This document shows positions 1-10,500 of a stretch of DNA of 64,000 nucleotides, piece by piece. Source of the stretch: Echinicola marina (GTDB lineage Bacteria > Bacteroidota > Bacteroidia > Cytophagales > Cyclobacteriaceae); contig NZ_CP080025.1 of assembly GCF_020463795.1 (NCBI RefSeq), forward strand, positions 3,531,501-3,595,500, in the 5' to 3' direction. The notes beneath the pieces are model-generated. The model was given only the letters and a program-made list of their open reading frames with translations. It was not told where the DNA came from and made no database searches. The position numbers were made by a program, and so were the translations under genes. Each line of letters begins with the position of its first letter. The first letter of the stretch is position 1.

Positions 1-618
1 GAATATTTCTGGTTTCACCAAGAATTTCTGTTGGTAGAAATCACTTAATTTTTCGGCTGTTACCGCATTGACATGCCTTTCTTCCGCTATAAATCCATAG
101 GGGTGATCCGTACCAAAAATAGCTTTTCTGTATAATTGATTTGCTCTGGCTCCATTTTGCTCCAACTGCAAGGAAATCGTAAGGGCTTTCTGGGATTTTC
201 TTTTCTCTAATTCCTTTTCTGGGAAAATAGCTTCCGTGAGCAATGATCTGAATACAGGAAGTACATTTCCAAAATGCTTTTTAGTGGTAAGGAGGGAGAT
301 GCCTTGTTGTTCAAAAGAAGAGATGATGTCCACTTCAGAGGCATAATGATCGAAGAAGTGGTCGAGTTCGGGAGAACTCATTTCCTTGGTGCCTTCCAAA
401 AGCATATGAAGGGCAAAGAAGGGTACCAAAGAATCTTCTTCTTTCAAGAGTGATTTATCTGAGCGGGTAATTATTTCCAGCTTGATGGCATCAATTTCTG
501 GAGTGGGAATAAAATACAAAGGGACTCCATTTTTTAGAGTCCGCTTTTCAGGTTTTATCAGTTCTATATGCTCCGGTATTTTGAATTGTGGAGCTTTTGA
601 GCGGTCAAGCGTTATCAT
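1..618 (-). CDS. M16-family peptidase homologue, predicted inactive (partial, C-terminus outside window)
   Basis: The frame is open from an ATG at 618 to base 1, giving the first 206 residues of a longer protein. The layout matches the pitrilysin/M16 family N-terminal fold. The segment around residues 67-80 (FFALHMLLEGT) lines up with the HxxEH zinc site of active M16 enzymes (HFLEHMLFKGT type), but the first His is Phe and the Glu is Leu. Only the last His remains, so I predict no proteolytic activity. Many Bacteroidota encode M16 proteins as an active/inactive pair, so the missing partner may lie just outside the window. No signal peptide is visible at the N-terminus. The start overlaps the porV stop as TAATG, which suggests translational coupling to the T9SS genes upstream. 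Confidence 0.8.
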   Translation of the reverse strand, partial: MITLDRSKAPQFKIPEHIELIKPEKRTLKNGVPLYFIPTPEIDAIKLEIITRSDKSLLKEEDSLVPFFALHMLLEGTKEMSSPELDHFFDHYASEVDIISSFEQQGISLLTTKKHFGNVLPVFRSLLTEAIFPEKELEKRKSQKALTISLQLEQNGARANQLYRKAIFGTDHPYGFIAEERHVNAVTAEKLSDFYQQKFLVKPEIF

Positions 619-1832
619 TACTGTGGTATATTATAAGCTAGGGAGAAGCGTAATGTTTCTGCCAATGGGTGATTTTGTTTTTGGGGTACAAGGTAGGAGA
701 AGTCAAAGCCAAAGCGTTTGATATCAAAGCCTACACCCATGGTGAAATATTGTCTTCCACCTTTGTTCTTGTTTTCGTGGAAATATCCAGTCCTAACGGC
801 AAATTTTTCAGCGTATTCATATTCGACGCCAAAAGAAATCATCAATTCCTGCATTTCCTCACTGAAGCCATTAGGAGCATCAGTGAAGGAGCCAAACATT
901 CCGCTTAATAAGGGTCTGTTTGGGTCTTTTCCTTTTAGGATAATGGGGTTTCCTTCAGCATCTGTTTTGAGGGAACCGTCTTCATTTCTATCATAAATAG
1001 GAGGTGTCGGTATCAATAGCTTGTTGATGTCAAAGGCAAATGTCAAATCATTGTTATCGTCTAATGCTATTTCCAAGGCAGTGCCCAAGCGTAAATTGGT
1101 GGGGATATAATCTAAATCATCGGCACTATTATAAGTGATTTTAGGGCCTATATTGCCGATATTGGCGCCAAGTGACCAGTTGGCTTCCTTTCCTCCAAAC
1201 AAAACTTCCTTGGTGTAATACACGCCAACATCAACGCCCACACTAATTCCGGGTTTACTATCACTGCCACCACCGGAGCTAATATTGCCAGAAAGATTAG
1301 AATGAATAAATCTTGCAGAAATACCCAAAGAAAGTTGTTCGGATAATTTCCTCGCATAAGTACTTCCAATGGCAATGTCCCGTGGGTTAAACTGTCCAAT
1401 GTCCTGCCCAGAACCATTGGTGAGTTGGATATCGCCCATATTAAAGTACCTGAGGTCTAATCCAAAAGTGGACATTTCGTCTATTCTCATATAGCCACTT
1501 AGGTAATTTAAGGACATATCAGGTACTAATTTCCCCAACCAAGGAGAGTAGGATAGTGAAAAGCCCATTTTATCCTTTACAAAAGCTAACTTTGCTGCAT
1601 TCCAATGAGCAGAATTCGCATCTGGTGATGTCGCTACACCAGCATCACCCATTGCTGAGTGGCGACTGTCCGGTGCAAAATTCAAGAAGGGGACAGCCGC
1701 AATGAGTACTCTTCGACCATCATCTTGACCAGAAAGGATAACAGAATTGTTCTGAGCTTTAGCAGTAAAAACTGTTAAACTAAGTCCAGTTAAAAAAATA
1801 AAGCCTTTTAAATAACCACTTGATATCTTCAT
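618..1832 (-). CDS. porV: Type IX secretion system outer-membrane protein PorV (LptO)
   Basis: A 404-residue protein with a signal peptide ending near residue 26 (TAKAQ), followed by a beta-rich sequence with the pattern of the PorV/LptO FadL-like barrel. The early segment with APDSRHSAMGDAGVA is typical of the family. In the type IX system, PorV binds cargo C-terminal domains and delivers substrates from the translocon to the sortase PorU. It lies directly after porU with a 4-base ATGA overlap, the known Bacteroidota arrangement, and its own stop overlaps the M16 start. Length is normal for the family. Identification rests on family pattern plus the porU linkage. Confidence 0.93.
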   Translation of the reverse strand: MKISSGYLKGFIFLTGLSLTVFTAKAQNNSVILSGQDDGRRVLIAAVPFLNFAPDSRHSAMGDAGVATSPDANSAHWNAAKLAFVKDKMGFSLSYSPWLGKLVPDMSLNYLSGYMRIDEMSTFGLDLRYFNMGDIQLTNGSGQDIGQFNPRDIAIGSTYARKLSEQLSLGISARFIHSNLSGNISSGGGSDSKPGISVGVDVGVYYTKEVLFGGKEANWSLGANIGNIGPKITYNSADDLDYIPTNLRLGTALEIALDDNNDLTFAFDINKLLIPTPPIYDRNEDGSLKTDAEGNPIILKGKDPNRPLLSGMFGSFTDAPNGFSEEMQELMISFGVEYEYAEKFAVRTGYFHENKNKGGRQYFTMGVGFDIKRFGFDFSYLVPQKQNHPLAETLRFSLAYNIPQ

Positions 1833-4800
1833 TGAATATTTATTTTTCCAATAGCTTGATCAGATGTTCCATCCGCTTCACTGAATAGCTGCAATTTGTA
1901 AATATAAGTTCCTTTTGCGGGAATTTTGGTGATGTCACGCAAAAATATCCATTCTAAATCTTTGATTTCGGGATCAGCTTTAATTAAACGTTCGGCTGTT
2001 GAATATATTATGCTGCCCATCATATTATATATGTTGAGCTGCAAATTTATGTTCTCATCCGGACGGTTGTGCCTGATATAAAAATGGCTGATACTATTGG
2101 TAGGGTTGGGGTAGGTTTTATGATCCAGGATCTTTAAGTGATTGCTGCCTTCAACTGTAATTACCAAACTTTCCGTGCTGCTATTTCCAAGTTGATCATA
2201 AGCAGTTAGTTCCAGTATATTAATACCTTCCTGTAGGCCCTTCACCGTAGTGTCTATAAATCCTTCTTTAAAGGAGCTGTTGATGGAATGGTAATATTTA
2301 CTAATATCAATAGCTGCATTCCCATTTACCTTTAAGGATATATTTTGGCCCTCGGGGTGATTGGAAATTTGAATGCCGCTCTCATCTTTGAGCCGTGCCA
2401 ATAATCGAATTTGGGTAGATGATATGGTATGGATGTCTCTGAGGCTATCCTCTGCGAATAATCGAATAATTGGCCCACTACTATCATCAGTAGCAGCTTC
2501 AGGTTTTCCTCCTAGAAGGACTGATTTGGCACCAAAAGCTTCCAGCTTACTCTGACTGTCAATGGCGAAAATCCTGATTTTTCCCTTTTCAAAGTTTTGA
2601 TGGATTTGTGGACTGATTAATACTTCCAATTCAAATTCCCCGGCAATGATTTCGCCTGTTCCTCGGAATAAGCTATTGTTGTCTTTGGTGTATTTAATTG
2701 TTGGTCCTTCATCACCTAAGGTTTCCACTTCAATGGGTTTATCCAGAATAGTCAGGTGAAATTCACCTTTGAAATGCTGCATCCAAGCACCTGTGAGGGG
2801 ATCGATCACTTTTCCTTTTATAAGTGCTTTATTGCCAGCTTTGAGACTGTCTGCTGTAATGGTGATTTCAGCTGCTTCAATGGCTGTTTGAATCGCCAAG
2901 TCCGGCAAGGCCAACCTTAAGCTTGGATCGCCCAATAGAGAGAAGTTTCTGTTATATGGGCCATTGAGACTATTGTTTTTAGTGATTTTGAATATTTCAC
3001 CCAAACTTAAATATTGACCATTCTTTTGACTAAAAAGTGCTGCAATAAAGGCCTTGTTCAGGTCAAAGTTGATACTGCTAAAAACGGGTCTTCCGGTGGT
3101 CAATAAGGCTATAGCCCCTTTTTTTTGACCCATTAATAGTTCTTCTGCACCAGAGCGGATAAAGGGACTGTCATGTCTGCCAAATTCACAGGTGGCTGTT
3201 ATAAAAATCGGATAGTGCTTGCTTTCTGGCCAATTTTGCAGGTCACTGGTTTGGTAGATCCGCTCAGCCATCAAAGTGTTTTCGTTTCCGTGACCAATAT
3301 AATTGAGGAGTAAAACGCCTTCTTCCAGTTTTTCGGTTAAAGCAGCCTTTGCTGCAGGAGCGCTTTGGTAATCACCTTCTTGTAATTGTTTGAAATCATC
3401 CAAGTACAACTGTTCAGTCATAAATTCTGGATGCTCTTCCCTTATCCTTTCGATATGGGCTTCACTGTGTTTTAAGTGAATATTATTGTCTCCATCATCT
3501 GCCAGGAAAAGTAGCTTTGATTTCCAGTTCCCCAATTGCAGCGCTGTGTTTTCATAATGGATGATTTTATCCACTATATTTTTCGCCTCCTGCGGATTGA
3601 TCACCGGTAACCGGCCTATTCCAATACTCAACACTTCGTCACCAGTTTCATTTTCCAGCCAATCTCCTTGGCCAAATTTCAGAAATCCAAAATAATCATC
3701 TGAGCTGTAGGAGGTTAATGGGTTAAGGCTATTTCGAGAGCTGTAGGTAGGGACCAAATTGGGTCTGCCATCAATGATGTTTTTATAGTCAAAAGTTCCC
3801 TTTCCCATTAAAAGTACATTTTTTAATTGTCCGGATGTATGGTACTGATCCGCTAAAAAATTTCTGATGGCTGTAATATCTCTGGTGCCGTAATTATAAG
3901 CATCATAGATTTCCTGAGGAGTTATGATTTGGCAACTAATACCTTTTTTCATTTTATGCTCGGCCAACCGCTCGGATTGATATAACAGTGAAGGGGCAGC
4001 AATGATGATCAACTCAGCTTTGCCTTGATGGTTTCTAGCACTAAGATCGATGTTTTCAGGAAGGGGAATATTTTGAACTTGTTCTGGGTTGAAGACGGCC
4101 ATTATTCTTCCTTGAGGTAGACTAATTTTGTTTCCTTGACTTTTGATGATTGCAGGTTGGTGGAAATCAGTTACATCCCAGTAGTGTAGGTTTTCCCTTA
4201 GCTTGATCGATATGGCCGGATTTCCTAAGGCAAAGTATATTCCATCTTCCAGTTGTTGGGTGTCAAAAGGCAGGCCGAGTAGGAAATAATCCAAAAAGCC
4301 AATTCCATTATCATTTCCCTTCATTTCAAGGTTGAAGCTGGATATATTCCCCAATTCGGTATGTGCGATAAACCCATGGTCAAATCCTTCCCTGCCTTTG
4401 AGTCCATAGGTTGAATTGGGTACGGAGGGAATGTCAATTTGGGAAAATGTATTGGTGCCTGTTCGAATGCTTAATGTACTATTTGAAAGGGATTGGGCCA
4501 TTACCCGCGCTTGGTAATAAAGTGGCCCTTGATCATAAGAAGGAATGTCAATATTAAAACTGGAAATGCCACCATTGAAAAGTCTGTTGCTGTACCATTT
4601 TCTGCCAGATGATAATAGATTCTGAGTTGCTTCTTTATAGGCATAAATCTGGTATAAGAACTCCTGTTTGACTGTTGGGCTTGAATAGTCCTTATTCTCT
4701 ATTCTTTTGGGCTGCTCGTTATTAGTTTTAATTAAGTAAAAAGCGGTGTCAGAATAGAAATGGTGTTGATAATGGATTGAGTCTGCACTGATCCCAAGAG

Positions 4801-5101
4801 AATGGGGGCCCTCCAAGAACACAAAAAGTTGGTCGTTGACGATCTTCGTGGGGATTTCTTGAAGTTCAAGTTCTGAGGGAGCTAGCTTTTGAGGCAACAT
4901 TCCCTTCCTTCCATAGATGCTAATTTGATCTATCTGTGATGCCCCAAATTGTTGTAAATCGCTCTGGCTGATCTTATAAATGCCCGATTTATTGATAGGG
5001 ATTTTAAAATAGCTGGACTGGGCATGTAGGGTTATTGACTGGCAGCATAGTATGAGGCTAGTCAACAGGTATAAAAAAGCTATGTTAGGATTAAATTTCA
5101 T
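1829..5101 (-). CDS. porU: Type IX secretion system sortase PorU
   Basis: A 1090-residue protein with an N-terminal signal peptide (hydrophobic segment, cleavage near SITLHAQ). The middle part is a C25 gingipain-type cysteine peptidase. The predicted catalytic His is in YIGHGNEN (residue about 604) and the Cys in TATCEFGRHD (about 638). The final 90 residues begin with a YPNPTNS motif and resemble a T9SS C-terminal domain, which PorU is known to keep. PorU removes cargo C-terminal sorting domains and attaches the proteins to surface lipopolysaccharide. The gene overlaps pssA upstream by 11 bases and porV downstream by 4. The window also holds a likely substrate, the amylase at 33054. Confidence 0.95.
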   Translation of the reverse strand: MKFNPNIAFLYLLTSLILCCQSITLHAQSSYFKIPINKSGIYKISQSDLQQFGASQIDQISIYGRKGMLPQKLAPSELELQEIPTKIVNDQLFVFLEGPHSLGISADSIHYQHHFYSDTAFYLIKTNNEQPKRIENKDYSSPTVKQEFLYQIYAYKEATQNLLSSGRKWYSNRLFNGGISSFNIDIPSYDQGPLYYQARVMAQSLSNSTLSIRTGTNTFSQIDIPSVPNSTYGLKGREGFDHGFIAHTELGNISSFNLEMKGNDNGIGFLDYFLLGLPFDTQQLEDGIYFALGNPAISIKLRENLHYWDVTDFHQPAIIKSQGNKISLPQGRIMAVFNPEQVQNIPLPENIDLSARNHQGKAELIIIAAPSLLYQSERLAEHKMKKGISCQIITPQEIYDAYNYGTRDITAIRNFLADQYHTSGQLKNVLLMGKGTFDYKNIIDGRPNLVPTYSSRNSLNPLTSYSSDDYFGFLKFGQGDWLENETGDEVLSIGIGRLPVINPQEAKNIVDKIIHYENTALQLGNWKSKLLFLADDGDNNIHLKHSEAHIERIREEHPEFMTEQLYLDDFKQLQEGDYQSAPAAKAALTEKLEEGVLLLNYIGHGNENTLMAERIYQTSDLQNWPESKHYPIFITATCEFGRHDSPFIRSGAEELLMGQKKGAIALLTTGRPVFSSINFDLNKAFIAALFSQKNGQYLSLGEIFKITKNNSLNGPYNRNFSLLGDPSLRLALPDLAIQTAIEAAEITITADSLKAGNKALIKGKVIDPLTGAWMQHFKGEFHLTILDKPIEVETLGDEGPTIKYTKDNNSLFRGTGEIIAGEFELEVLISPQIHQNFEKGKIRIFAIDSQSKLEAFGAKSVLLGGKPEAATDDSSGPIIRLFAEDSLRDIHTISSTQIRLLARLKDESGIQISNHPEGQNISLKVNGNAAIDISKYYHSINSSFKEGFIDTTVKGLQEGINILELTAYDQLGNSSTESLVITVEGSNHLKILDHKTYPNPTNSISHFYIRHNRPDENINLQLNIYNMMGSIIYSTAERLIKADPEIKDLEWIFLRDITKIPAKGTYIYKLQLFSEADGTSDQAIGKINIQ

Positions 5102-5789
5102 GCGGTTTTATCCAACTCTCTACCAAAGAAAGCAAAATATAACCTATAATGACAAATGGAACACCAGCAATGCCTAAGGAAATAATACTAATGAATCCTA
5201 TCAAGATGGTCAAGTAACGGAAAATATTGTCCCTGAAACCAAAATTCTTGAATTTTAAAGCAATCAGTGGTAACTCTACTGTCAGCAAAAAAGCCATTAA
5301 TAAGGAAAATCCAAGTAGGATATAACCATTGGAAATGAGGTTTTCGGCCCACATAAATTTATTGGCCAGAAAAGGCAAGGTACATAAAAGAAGGGCATTG
5401 GCAGGAGTAGGGACTCCTATAAACTGGTCACTTTGCCGGGTGTCGATATTGAATTTGGCCAGTCTCATCGCTGACTGAACGCCAATAAAAAAGGCTAGAA
5501 AAGGAATGTGACTACCGGGAAATGCTTCCATTAATATTTTGAATATCACGAATGAAGGCAAAACTCCAAAGGTGACCAGGTCAGCCAAAGAATCCAATTG
5601 CTTTCCGATTTCACTGTGGACTTGGAGTAATCTGGCAACAAAACCATCCAGAAAATCGAAAATGGCGGCAGCTATGATAAAATAAGCGGCATAAAGTATC
5701 CTTCCATCTAGTACAAAGAAGATGCCTGCCATTCCACTGATCAAGTTCAAGCTGGTAATGGCATTTGGGATATGCTTTTTAATGTTCAA
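5091..5789 (-). CDS. pssA: CDP-diacylglycerol--serine O-phosphatidyltransferase
   Basis: This 232-residue integral membrane enzyme makes phosphatidylserine, the precursor of phosphatidylethanolamine, from CDP-diacylglycerol and serine. The CDP-alcohol phosphatidyltransferase signature is complete: D48-G49-x2-A52-R53-x8-G62-x3-D66-x3-D70. Several hydrophobic segments surround it. The start is a TTG at 5789. There is no ATG in frame upstream before a stop, and the TTG overlaps the TGA of the preceding gene as TTGA, so coupled translation from a non-ATG codon is the best reading. The 3' end overlaps porU by 11 bases, tying phospholipid synthesis to the T9SS genes transcriptionally. Confidence 0.92.
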   Translation of the reverse strand: MNIKKHIPNAITSLNLISGMAGIFFVLDGRILYAAYFIIAAAIFDFLDGFVARLLQVHSEIGKQLDSLADLVTFGVLPSFVIFKILMEAFPGSHIPFLAFFIGVQSAMRLAKFNIDTRQSDQFIGVPTPANALLLCTLPFLANKFMWAENLISNGYILLGFSLLMAFLLTVELPLIALKFKNFGFRDNIFRYLTILIGFISIISLGIAGVPFVIIGYILLSLVESWIKPHEI

Positions 5790-6439
5790 AATTGTGCGTT
5801 TTTACCTACGAATGGATTATGGATTTTTTCAATACCGATTTGGGTGGCAGGACCGTGCCCCGGATAAACCTTTACATCATCTGGCAAGGTGAAAAGCTTG
5901 TTTTTAATGGCCGCAAGTAAAGTTTTATGATCACCGCCAGGGAGGTCTGTTCTGCCTATACTTCCTTGAAACAGGGTGTCACCCCCGATACAGGTCTTGG
6001 ATGCTGGATGATAAAACACCACATGTCCGGGAGCATGGCCCGGTACCCAGATGATTTCCAATTCAGTATTGCCAAAATTGATTTTTTCTCCTTCTTCAAA
6101 GAAAGTATCTGGTTCGCATTCAGCATAAGCCGGGAATCCATAATTAGAGGCGTAAGTTTTTACTGATCTTAGCACCACCTCTTCTTTTGGGTGGATTTCC
6201 AAGGGTAATTTATATTGGTGATGGATAAAATCATTACCCAAAACGTGGTCAATATGGCAATGGGTGTTGAGCAACCTTACCGGTAGAAGCTCATTAGATG
6301 CTATGAAGTTTATCAGTTGATCCTTTTCACTTTTTTCATAACAGCCTGGATCTATGATGACGGCTTTTTTGGTATCATCGTATAAGATATAAGTGTTTTC
6401 TTGGAAAGGATTAAAGGTAAAAGTTTTAATGTGGAGCAT
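5786..6439 (-). CDS. MBL-fold metallo-hydrolase (glyoxalase II-like)
   Basis: A 217-residue cytoplasmic protein with the metallo-beta-lactamase metal site TH60CH62ID64H65, a downstream His in the GHAPGH motif, an Asp in GGDTLF and a terminal His in YPGHGP. This is the hydroxyacylglutathione-hydrolase-like branch that is widespread as YcbL/GloB-like proteins. The natural substrate is unknown; a thioester such as a lactoyl-thiol conjugate is the usual assumption. It is the first gene of the minus-strand run into pssA, porU and porV, and its stop overlaps the pssA start. It diverges from the FAD oxidoreductase across about 57 bases. Confidence 0.85.
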   Translation of the reverse strand: MLHIKTFTFNPFQENTYILYDDTKKAVIIDPGCYEKSEKDQLINFIASNELLPVRLLNTHCHIDHVLGNDFIHHQYKLPLEIHPKEEVVLRSVKTYASNYGFPAYAECEPDTFFEEGEKINFGNTELEIIWVPGHAPGHVVFYHPASKTCIGGDTLFQGSIGRTDLPGGDHKTLLAAIKNKLFTLPDDVKVYPGHGPATQIGIEKIHNPFVGKNAQF

Positions 6440-6496
6440 GTCCTAAACATTTTTGAATTCATGCCAAAATAACGAAGAAAGAATTTAATTTTGGGT

Positions 6497-7549
6497 ATGG
6501 AAGTGGATTTTTTACTCATTGGACAAGGGATTGCTGGGACAGTATTATCCTATAAATTGCATCAGGCGGGGAAGTCAGTATGTATCTTGGATAAGGCTTC
6601 AGATAACAATAGTAGCCGGGTGGCTGCAGGCCTGTTTAACCCCGTTACCGGGAGAAAAATGGTAAAGACCTGGAACGCAGATAATTTGTTTCCGGAAATA
6701 TTACCCTTGTATGCAGAACTAGAGCAATTGATAGGAAAGAGAGTGATTTATTCCAAGCCTATTTATAGACCTTTTAATACTATAGAGGAGCAAAATGAAT
6801 GGATGGGAAAGAGTATTGAAGCAGGCTTGCAGGCATACTTGTCGGAGGTTCGGCTCAATTCCCTTTACCCCGAAGTCAATGATCCCTATGGGGGGATCAT
6901 GCTCAAGAATTCAGGATATGTGGATATTAATACATTATTGGATGGGTATAGGGAATGGTTCGAAGAATTTGCTTGTATAAGGGATGAGGTTTATGATGAG
7001 ACCCAGTTAGGGAAAAAAGCAGGAAAATGGAAATATAAGGATATTGAAGCTGAGAAAATTGTCTATTGCAATGGGCTGGGAGCCATGAAAAGTTGTTTTT
7101 TTGATTTCCTGCCTTTTGCTCCGGTGAAGGGAGAAATCCTTGAAATGAAGGATGATTTTACGCCCAATGAAATCATTAATCGGGGTGTTTTTAGAATTAC
7201 CATGCCAGATCATACCATTAGGGTAGGGTCTACTTACAGTTGGCATGATTTGGATACCGGTCCCACGGAGAGGGCAAAAAAGGAGATTTTTGAGCGGTTG
7301 AATAAAATAGTCCCTACAGAGGAAAAGGAATTGTGTAGTCACAAAACAGGAATCAGACCGGCGACCAAAGACAGAAAGCCGTTTTTGGGAAAACATCCAG
7401 ATGGCGAAAGCGTTTATATATTTAATGGCTTTGGAGCCAAGGGTGTTTCTTTAGTACCTTATTACAGTAATATGATGTTCGACTTATTGGAAAGTCAAAT
7501 TGAACCTGAAAAAGATGTGAACATAAGTCGATTTTTTAAGTATATTTAG
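6497..7549 (+). CDS. FAD-dependent oxidoreductase (DAO family)
   Basis: A 350-residue protein that opens with a dinucleotide-binding Rossmann motif (LLIGQGIAGTVLSYKLHQAG). It continues with the glycine/D-amino-acid-oxidase fold, including a C-terminal FNGFGAKGVSLVPY segment that closes over FAD. The reaction is probably oxidation of an amine or amino acid, but the substrate cannot be read from sequence. I chose the ATG at 6497 over the TTG two codons upstream, because it places the Rossmann motif at the usual distance from the N-terminus. There is no signal peptide. The outer-membrane protein gene follows 23 bases downstream and may be cotranscribed. Confidence 0.85.
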   Translation: MEVDFLLIGQGIAGTVLSYKLHQAGKSVCILDKASDNNSSRVAAGLFNPVTGRKMVKTWNADNLFPEILPLYAELEQLIGKRVIYSKPIYRPFNTIEEQNEWMGKSIEAGLQAYLSEVRLNSLYPEVNDPYGGIMLKNSGYVDINTLLDGYREWFEEFACIRDEVYDETQLGKKAGKWKYKDIEAEKIVYCNGLGAMKSCFFDFLPFAPVKGEILEMKDDFTPNEIINRGVFRITMPDHTIRVGSTYSWHDLDTGPTERAKKEIFERLNKIVPTEEKELCSHKTGIRPATKDRKPFLGKHPDGESVYIFNGFGAKGVSLVPYYSNMMFDLLESQIEPEKDVNISRFFKYI

Positions 7550-7572
7550 AACAAAGACAACATAAAAGTTAA

Positions 7573-10500
7573 ATGAAGGTAAAATTAGTTTTTATTTATT
7601 TTACAATATTATGGCTTGGTTCTTTCAGTGTTTCAAAGGCCCAATTTGACCAGGAAAGATTTGGAAAAAATCGCATCCAGCACCAAGAATTTGATTGGTA
7701 TTTTTTCACTTCCAATAATTTTGAAGTTTATTATTATGGCGGAGGTAGGGACAATGCCCGGATGGCGATAGATTATCTGGAGAATGAATTCGAAAGGATA
7801 ACCCAATTGATTGGTTATGTAGCCTATACCAAGCCCAAGATCTATATATATAATAGCCATGAGGAATGGTTGCAGAGTAACAAGGATCTTTTTGAGAATA
7901 ATTATACGGTAAATGGCCAAACCTATTTTTCTAAGTTGTTGGCTGAAGTGGCATATACGGGGGACATGGCTTCATTCAAGGAAGAGTTATTGTACCGTAC
8001 GAGCAAGGTGATTTTAGAAGAAATGCTTTTTGGGAGTACCATAGCCGATGCTTTTCAGTCCAATTTGATTACCAGTTTTCCGGATTGGTTCATTGATGGG
8101 GCAGCGCTGTATTTGGCCAAGGGGTGGAGCATGGAAATGGATGATTATGTACGTCATTACCTAAATGATAATAATCAGCCCAAACTATTTAAGCTGGACC
8201 AAAAAGAAGCTGCTTTGGTGGGACAGTCCATTTGGAATTTTGTGGTTCAAAAATATGGCAAGAGGTATATTTCCAGTGTCTTGAACCTTAGCAGGATCAA
8301 CAGAAACGAGGAAAACAGTATAGCCAATACTTTGGGAGTCAGCTTCAAGAGCTTTGTGGAACAGTGGAAGCAGTATTATGAGAGGATCAATGAACCGGTT
8401 TTTTCGACTTTCAAGGAAGCCAATGATGAAAGTAGCATTGCGCGTACCCAAAAGAACAATGAAGGGGCGATCAATGATATTAAATTTAGTCCTGATGCAA
8501 AGCATTTAGCCTATGTCATCAATAATGATGGAAAGTATAAAGTCATCGTGAGAGAGCTGGGTACCAATAATGAGGTAACAATCTACAAAGGCGGCTATGT
8601 GGCAGATGATCAAGAACCTAATTTCACCACGCCGGTAATAGCTTGGCGAGACACTTTGAACCTTACTATCGCTACCTTTAAAAAGGGACTCACAACACTC
8701 AGAATGAGGAGTATCGATGGAAGCAATCAAGATAAGATTTTCCTCAGGAACATCACCCAAATCAAAAGCTTGGATTTCTCTCCCAATGGGAAAAATATGG
8801 TGCTGTCAGCAATGGCGGGGGGAAGAACCAATATCTATACCCTTAATTTAAGGGGGCAGGGTAGAAGGCTGACCAATGATGTGTTTGATGATATTACACC
8901 AGTATTTATCAATGATTCCACGATAATCTATTCTTCTAATAAAACTGATTTGCCGGATAGCGTGATGAGCAAGGCTCCGGACGTGAGGAAATTGCCAGAA
9001 TATTTTAATCTGTTTAAAATTGATCTGGGAGACAGTATGGTCATAACGAAGTTGACCAATATGAATTCCAAAAACTATATGCCCAGGGTGATGAACCAGA
9101 ACTTTGTATTGCACCTAAGTGACCAAAGTGGGATCAGCAATGTGATGAGGCTTGGTATTGGAAGTGATATTTCCAGTCAAGTGTCTGCGTTTAACGCCAG
9201 TGTGGAAAGTTTTGATTATTCACCCATTTCTAATAAATGGGCATACGCCATTAAGGACGGAATTGGCAGTAAGTTGGTGTTGGAGTCTTATCCCAACAGG
9301 GATCAATTTACGCCAGGAACCCCCAGGGTACAGCTTTCTCAGGCGAAGGCCCTGAATGAAAGGTTGGCAGCTAGAAGGTTAGAAAACCAAAAAGACAATA
9401 ATCAAGTCGTGGTTGAGGAGCCCGTAATTGAGAAACTGAAAGAGTTCGCGCAGGATACAGTTACGTTGCCTAGTAAATCAACAGGAGCGATCAATATTGA
9501 CAGGCTTCGTTTTGAAAGCAAAGGAGGTATTAATACCGAAAATTATGTTTTCGATACCGTACCTGTTCCTAGCGAAGAACAACCAAGTCCAAGGACTACC
9601 GGTCGGAGCAGTATTCTGGAGGCCTTTAGAAAACAGAGTCTGAAAAATACCGTGAGAGGGCCGAGTCCTTATACTTCCCAGTTTATGGCACATAGTTTAA
9701 GGACGACTTTTGTGGTAGATCCTTTAAGGGGATTTGGAATCAATATTGACGGTCAAATGGCCGACTTACTGGATAACCATATTTTCAAAGGCGGAATAAT
9801 GACGACCTTGGATTTTAGGTCAGGAAGTGATATCTTCTTTGAATACCAGTATTTAAAAAGTAGGATAGACTTTAGAGGCAGGTTTGACCGTAAGGCATTG
9901 GTAATGGCAGAGGGAGATGTTACCTATCAAAGGTATGTGTTGACCAAGACAGAATTGGGTTTTTCTTATCCATTTACGGTACATAGTAGGTTTACAGCTG
10001 CACCTTTCTTCGCCAAAACCCAGTATTATAACCTCAATCCCGATTCATTGATCAGGGGAGGTGATGGCCCTCAGAATAGGTTTGATGTGAATTATATCGG
10101 CGGTAAGGCTGAATTTGTGGTGGACAAGACCAGACAGTTGGGCTTGTATATGGAGCAAGGTTTCAAAGGAAAAGCAGGTTTTCAGCATTATCAGGGTATT
10201 GGAAAGGCAGATCGCTCGTTTAGTAATTTTTACCTTGATTTAAGAAATTATCAAAAAATCCACAAGAACATCACTTTTGCCACCAGATTATATGCAGGGT
10301 CCTTTATGGGAAACAATCCACAAAGTTATTTGGTGGGAGGGATGAAAAACTGGCTCTTTAATGAGTTTTATGAGCCACCATCCAACAGGCCCGAGTCTTC
10401 CCCTATCAGAAACAATGATGGGCGAGAAAATTCCAATATCCTTTTTGCAGAATTTGTGGACTTAAGGGGCTATGATTATGATGAAATAAGAGGGCGTAAC

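Noticed and set aside
6486-6493. TAATTTTG as a promoter for the FAD oxidoreductase
   Set aside because: It ends three bases before the ATG and has no TTG at the right distance; probably chance in AT-rich DNA.
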